A DNA stretch of 64,000 nucleotides, from positions 1,922,001 through 1,986,000 of the forward strand of contig OX044358.1 in the NCBI GenBank assembly GCA_943846665.1, given 5' to 3'. Positions 60,171 to 64,000 of this stretch are shown in pieces (position 1 is the stretch's first letter; each line of letters begins with the position of its first letter). The notes under the pieces were generated by a model, which made no database searches, was not told the DNA's origin, and was given only the letters and a program-made list of their open reading frames with translations. The translations under genes were made by a program, and so were the position numbers. Source of the DNA: Arcticimaribacter sp002477625 (lineage in GTDB: Bacteria > Bacteroidota > Bacteroidia > Flavobacteriales > Flavobacteriaceae).

Positions 60171-61250
60171 TTGTTAAAAAAAATTGACCTTTATATAATC
60201 AAACGCTACATAGGAACATTCACTGTAATGATCCTCCTATTTATTCCAATTGGGATCATGGTTGATGTAGCTGAAAAAATTGATAAGTTCAAAGAAAAAG
60301 AAGTGCCGCTCGATGCAATCATCGATTACTATTTTGATTTCATGTGGTATTTTGGCAACCTGCTTTATCCTGTTTTTCTATTTTTAGCAATCATTTGGTT
60401 TACATCCAAACTTGCAAATAATTCTGAAATCATTGCAATATTGAGTTCAGGAGTTTCTTTTTACAGGTATTTAAGACCCTTTCTTATCGCTGCTTCAATA
60501 ATTGCGCTTGCTGCTTTTTTAGCAGGAATGTATGTTGTGCCGCAAGCAAGTAAAGGTTTTAAAGAATTTAGCCACAAATACATCAGTCGAAAGAAAAACG
60601 ACCGAACAACCTCCAACTTGTATAAACAGATTAACGACAACGAATTCATTTATGTAAGCAGTTACGATCCCAATCGAAAGCGAGGAAACAATTTCACCTT
60701 AGAACATTTTGAAGGAGAGCAAATGAAATTCAAGATTTTCGCCCAAACCATTCGATGGGTCGAGAGTGATTCAATTTTTCGATTAATCAATTACAGAAAG
60801 CGGACCTTTACAGCAAACGATGAGATTTATGAACAAGAGAACCGAAAAGACACCCTCTTTGGTTTTGAAATACAAGATCTTGCTCCTTTAAACTATTTGG
60901 CAGAAACCCTCTCACTCGGAAATTTGAATGAGTTTATTGCTGAAGAAGAGCGCAGTGGGTCAGCTTTGATTGACGTTCATTTACTCGTTCGACACAAACG
61001 GTACAGCATCCCGTTATCCGTTTTTGTATTAACCATTATTGGGGTAGCCGTTTCTTCTTTTAAAAGAAGAGGGGGGATGGGAATAAATCTCGCCTTTGGA
61101 ATTATCACCGGGTTTACCTTTATATTTTTCGATAAAATTTTTGGGGTTTTGGTAGACAAAACCGACATGTCTCCTGCAGTTGGAGCTTGGTTACCTTTAG
61201 GTGTTTTCGGACTCCTTGCAATCGTATTATTAGCGAATGCTAAGCGCTAG
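60171..61250 (+). CDS. LptF/LptG-family LPS export permease
   Basis: A 359-aa inner-membrane component of the LptB2FG exporter that extracts lipopolysaccharide. It starts at a TTG (LKKIDLYIIKRYIGTFTVMI) and has three N-terminal helices, a large periplasmic jellyroll part (about 130-260) and three C-terminal helices (SIPLSVFVLTIIGVAVSSF, MGINLAFGIITGFTFIFFDK, GAWLPLGVFGLLAIVLLANA). F versus G cannot be decided by eye; the YjgQ-like LptG pattern seems closer. Coupled to tgt (two bases) and to the EamA gene (14-base overlap). Confidence 0.88.
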   Translation: MLKKIDLYIIKRYIGTFTVMILLFIPIGIMVDVAEKIDKFKEKEVPLDAIIDYYFDFMWYFGNLLYPVFLFLAIIWFTSKLANNSEIIAILSSGVSFYRYLRPFLIAASIIALAAFLAGMYVVPQASKGFKEFSHKYISRKKNDRTTSNLYKQINDNEFIYVSSYDPNRKRGNNFTLEHFEGEQMKFKIFAQTIRWVESDSIFRLINYRKRTFTANDEIYEQENRKDTLFGFEIQDLAPLNYLAETLSLGNLNEFIAEEERSGSALIDVHLLVRHKRYSIPLSVFVLTIIGVAVSSFKRRGGMGINLAFGIITGFTFIFFDKIFGVLVDKTDMSPAVGAWLPLGVFGLLAIVLLANAKR

Positions 61251-62136
61251 ATCCAAGAGTCTGATCCACCTTCATGTCTTAGTTTTTATTTGGGGGTTTA
61301 CCTCCATTTTAGGAGCATTGATTCAGAAAAACTCTTTTGAAATCGTATGGTTTCGTGTAGTAATTGCTTCTGGGTTTATCGCGACCTACTTTTTATTGTT
61401 TAAAAGAAAATTATTTAGAGTCCCACCCATGGCAATGCCTTATTTTATTTTAGGGGGACTGCTTATTTCTATTCATTGGATTTTATTTTTTCACGCCATA
61501 AAAATATCCTCTGTATCGGTAACCTTATCTGTATTATCCTCTGCATCCTTAATGACTTCGCTTTTGGAGCCACTTTTTTATAAAAGAAGAATCCGGCCCT
61601 ATGAGGTCTTTTTTGGAGCCTTTGTTGTACTGGGATTGAGTATGGTTTTTAAGGCAGAACAAGATGCTTCTTTGGGGATCTACATTGCCCTACTGTCAAC
61701 CCTGCTGTCGGTTCTGTTTACTTTGCTTAACGGGAAATTGATTGAACACTATGAAGCAACTACAATATCTTTTTACCAATTGTTGATGGGAAGTTTGGCT
61801 CTTTCCCTGTGGTTGATTTTTACAATGGAAATCCCTGAAGACCTTTTTGTTTTTGAAAAGTACGATGCTCTGTGGATGTTCCTATTAGCCTCGATTTGTA
61901 CGGCCTATGCATTTATTGCTTCTGTAGAAATAATGAAAGAACTATCACCCTATACCATTATGATTTCATTGAATATGGAACCCATTTATGCCATCTTATT
62001 TTCCATTTATATTTTTGGAGAAAAAGAAATCATGAGTTTTAATTTTTACATTGGGGTTCTTATTATTCTTGTTTCTGTAATCGGAAATGGAATTTATAAA
62101 GCACGCAAATCAAAAAAAACTAGTTCCAATTCCTAA
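61237..62136 (+). CDS. EamA/DMT-family transporter
   Basis: A 299-aa drug/metabolite-type transporter with ten hydrophobic helices arranged as two EamA repeats. First repeat: LIHLHVLVFIWGFTSILGAL and VWFRVVIASGFIATYFLL; second: IALLSTLLSVLFTLLNGKLI, TISFYQLLMGSLALSLWLIF, and AYAFIASVEIMKELSPYTIM near the end. The substrate is unknown. The start overlaps the Lpt permease by 14 bases. Confidence 0.88.
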   Translation: MLSARSKSLIHLHVLVFIWGFTSILGALIQKNSFEIVWFRVVIASGFIATYFLLFKRKLFRVPPMAMPYFILGGLLISIHWILFFHAIKISSVSVTLSVLSSASLMTSLLEPLFYKRRIRPYEVFFGAFVVLGLSMVFKAEQDASLGIYIALLSTLLSVLFTLLNGKLIEHYEATTISFYQLLMGSLALSLWLIFTMEIPEDLFVFEKYDALWMFLLASICTAYAFIASVEIMKELSPYTIMISLNMEPIYAILFSIYIFGEKEIMSFNFYIGVLIILVSVIGNGIYKARKSKKTSSNS

Positions 62137-62168
62137 AAATTTATACTTTAGCTCTCAAGAAAACCATT

Positions 62169-63122
62169 ATGGAATATTTAGATTTTGAACTTCCGATTAA
62201 AGACATTGTCGAACAGCTCGATAAGTGTAAAATTATTGGAAATGAAAGCGAAATTGATGTAACTGATACCTGTGATCAGTTAGAAAAAAAACTGATTGAA
62301 ACCAAGAAAGAGATATACGAGAACTTGACTGCATGGCAACGTGTGCAAATGTCCCGTCATCCTTCCAGACCCTATACCTTAGATTATATTAAAGGTATCT
62401 GTGGTGATACTTTTTTGGAATTGCATGGCGATCGTAATGTAAAAGACGATAAAGCCATGATTGGCGGTCTCGGTAAAATCGGGAATCAGTCATTCATGTT
62501 TATCGGAACTCAAAAAGGCTACAATACAACAACCCGTAAATACCGAAACTTTGGAATGGCTAATCCAGAAGGCTACCGAAAAGCCCTTCGCTTGATGAAG
62601 TCTGCCGAAAAATTTGGAATTCCTGTTGTTACCCTTCTTGATACTCCCGGTGCTTATCCGGGCTTAGAGGCAGAGGAACGTGGTCAAGGAGAAGCGATTG
62701 CTCGTAATATTTTTGAAATGATGTCTCTTAAAGTACCGGTTATTACGGTAATAATTGGAGAAGGGGCCTCTGGAGGTGCTTTGGGAATAGGAGTAGGCGA
62801 TCGGGTGTATATGCTCGAAAACACCTGGTATTCTGTTATTTCTCCTGAATCTTGTTCTTCTATACTATGGAGAAGTTGGGAGTACAAAGAACAGGCAGCG
62901 GATTCCCTCAAATTGACTGCTACGGATATGAAAAAGTCTAAGCTAATCGATAAAATAATAAAAGAGCCTCTTGGTGGTGCTCATTATGATCGTGAGCTTA
63001 CCTTTAAAATTGTTCAAGATGAAATTCTAAAAACGTTTAAAGTTTTAGACAAATTAGAAACAAAAGAATTGATTGAAGCTCGTAGAGCTAAGTACAATGA
63101 AATGGGCATCTTCAACGATTAA
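62169..63122 (+). CDS. accA: Acetyl-CoA carboxylase, carboxyltransferase subunit alpha
   Basis: Forms malonyl-CoA with AccB, AccC and AccD for fatty-acid synthesis. The 317-aa protein has the AccA helical N-terminal part (LEKKLIETKKEIYENLTAWQ), RVQMSRHPSRPYTLDYIKGI, FGIPVVTLLDTPGAYPGLEA, ERGQGEAIARNIFEM and VITVIIGEGASGGALGIGVG, the crotonase-like oxyanion elements. Start at ATG 62169. Confidence 0.96.
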   Translation: MEYLDFELPIKDIVEQLDKCKIIGNESEIDVTDTCDQLEKKLIETKKEIYENLTAWQRVQMSRHPSRPYTLDYIKGICGDTFLELHGDRNVKDDKAMIGGLGKIGNQSFMFIGTQKGYNTTTRKYRNFGMANPEGYRKALRLMKSAEKFGIPVVTLLDTPGAYPGLEAEERGQGEAIARNIFEMMSLKVPVITVIIGEGASGGALGIGVGDRVYMLENTWYSVISPESCSSILWRSWEYKEQAADSLKLTATDMKKSKLIDKIIKEPLGGAHYDRELTFKIVQDEILKTFKVLDKLETKELIEARRAKYNEMGIFND

Positions 63123-63235
63123 TTTTCGCTTGTTAACAAAATAAAATAGTTATACACCTCCTTTGTTTAAATTCGTGTTATATCTCCACTTGTTTTTACA
63201 ATTGAGTTTTCCAGTTTTATAATTACTTTCGATTC

Positions 63236-64000
63236 ATGGAAAAGAGAAACCCTATTATAGCTCCAGCTGTATCTGCTGGAAACCTTGTTAATCTTGAAAG
63301 AGGAAAGCTTCCTCCTCAAGCTGTTGATTTGGAAGAGGCCGTCATAGGGGCCATGCTGATTGATAAAAAAGGGGTTGATGAGGTTATTGATATCTTACAA
63401 CCAGAAGCTTTTTACAAAGAAGCTAATCAGCACGTTTTTACTGCGATTCACACCTTATTCGAAACATCAGAACCAATCGATTTACTCACCGTGTCGGCTT
63501 GTTTACGGAAAATGGGCTTACTCGAAAAAGTAGGCGGTGATTTCTATCTCGTTCAACTTTCCAAGAAAGTATCTACCTCTGCCCATATCGAATTTCACGC
63601 TCGGATTATTTTACAGAAATTCATTCAGCGCAGTTTGATTAAAATTTCAAACGAAATTATTGAGGACGCTTTTAAAGACTCCATTGATGTATTCGATTTG
63701 TTGGATGTTGCAGAATCGAAGCTTTACGACGTTACCCAAGGGAATATCAAGAAGTCTTCGGAAACCGCTCAAAACTTAGTTATACAGGCTAAAAAGCGTA
63801 TAGAGGAGATCGCAAAGCGCGATGGCTTGAGTGGTGTTGCTACCGGCTTCGAAAAGTTAGATGCTTTAACCTCGGGTTGGCAACCTTCCGATTTGATTAT
63901 TATTGCTGCACGTCCGGGTATGGGTAAAACCGCCTTGACCCTTTCGATGGCTCGAAATATTGCGGTAACAAAACAAACTCCTGTTGCTTTTTTCTCCTTA
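63236..64000 (+). CDS. dnaB: Replicative DNA helicase DnaB, 3'-truncated by window edge
   Basis: Hexameric helicase at the replication fork. 255 codons are visible from the ATG at 63236 to the last base. N-terminal primase-interacting domain: LPPQAVDLEEAVIGAMLIDK, EAFYKEANQHVFTAIHTLFE, VGGDFYLVQLSKKVSTSAHI. The RecA-like domain starts with VATGFEKLDALTSGWQPSDL and Walker A IIAARPGMGKTALTLSMA. No intein break up to the edge. Confidence 0.96.
   Translation, partial: MEKRNPIIAPAVSAGNLVNLERGKLPPQAVDLEEAVIGAMLIDKKGVDEVIDILQPEAFYKEANQHVFTAIHTLFETSEPIDLLTVSACLRKMGLLEKVGGDFYLVQLSKKVSTSAHIEFHARIILQKFIQRSLIKISNEIIEDAFKDSIDVFDLLDVAESKLYDVTQGNIKKSSETAQNLVIQAKKRIEEIAKRDGLSGVATGFEKLDALTSGWQPSDLIIIAARPGMGKTALTLSMARNIAVTKQTPVAFFSL

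Overview
The window reads as a low-GC marine flavobacterium (phylum Bacteroidota). Pointers are the fused SecDF (about 980 aa), promoters of the TTG-N19-21-TAnnTTTG type, absence of clear Shine-Dalgarno leaders, Bacteroidota-specific families (DUF4293, DUF1599, DUF3050), a Rho factor with a long Asn/Gln-rich insertion, a T9SS-type sorting tail, a bacillithiol biosynthesis gene, zeaxanthin-type carotenoid genes, and split transketolase. No genus is claimed. The window is almost entirely chromosomal core and near-core genes; I see no insertion sequence, prophage, integron or CRISPR array.

Layout. 1-5.9 kb: 3' part of gyrB, mdh, secDF. 5.9-9.7 kb (minus): folE-cysS-yidD-lgt followed by a DinB/YfiT gene interrupted by one in-frame TGA. 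9.8-12.5 kb (minus): FadL/OmpP1-like barrel and a low-complexity lipoprotein. 12.8-13.7 kb: cupin plus cytidylyltransferase-like pair. 14-18.4 kb: proS, tRNA-Glu, rpsT, rho, DUF4293. 18.4-26.8 kb: metallophosphoesterase, truA, ABC exporter, cdaA and folP, DUF1599, a lone DppB-like permease, tpiA, prmA, clpS. 26.8-30.4 kb: paired YeeE/YedE sulfur-transport proteins, then a thiol/redox operon (glutathione-peroxidase-like, trans-sulfuration-type PLP enzyme, BshB1), then tRNA-His. 30.7-34.5 kb (minus): a 1273-codon BspA-like/Ig-like/cupredoxin surface lipoprotein split by three single-base insertions. 34.7-37.9 kb: two paralogous secreted-protein transcription units with duplicated promoters and terminators, and a pterin dehydratase between them. 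38-40.4 kb (minus): DUF3050, M28 peptidase, outer-membrane protein. 40.5-44.3 kb: LysE exporter, HMG-CoA-lyase-like enzyme, then porin, FMN-binding protein and a small membrane protein whose two promoters carry the same palindrome. 44.4-48.7 kb: guaB, a free-standing T9SS tail protein, two SurA-type isomerases. 48.7-51.3 kb (minus): crtZ, crtB, a MerR/B12-type regulator, tRNA-Leu and two tRNA-Lys. 51.4-58.9 kb: aroK, phosphoribosyltransferase, YHS protein, ATP-grasp-like protein, DinB-like protein, S4 protein, FKBP/calcium-repeat lipoprotein, asparaginase-like protein, an outer-membrane barrel, split transketolase. 59-64 kb: tgt, lptF/G-type permease, EamA transporter, accA, 5' part of dnaB.

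Genes that work together: envelope biogenesis (secDF, yidD, lgt, SurA pair, Lpt permease); low-molecular-weight thiols (bshB1, PLP enzyme, peroxidase, possibly the interrupted DinB/YfiT); carotenoid synthesis with a likely cobalamin/light-responsive regulator; and the porin/FMN-binding/membrane operon, which is the best candidate here for a poorly described system. The most unusual sequence observations are the triple T insertion in the BspA-like gene, the single nonsense codon in the DinB gene, the duplicated 35-38 kb transcription units, and the shared palindrome upstream of the 42-43 kb promoters.
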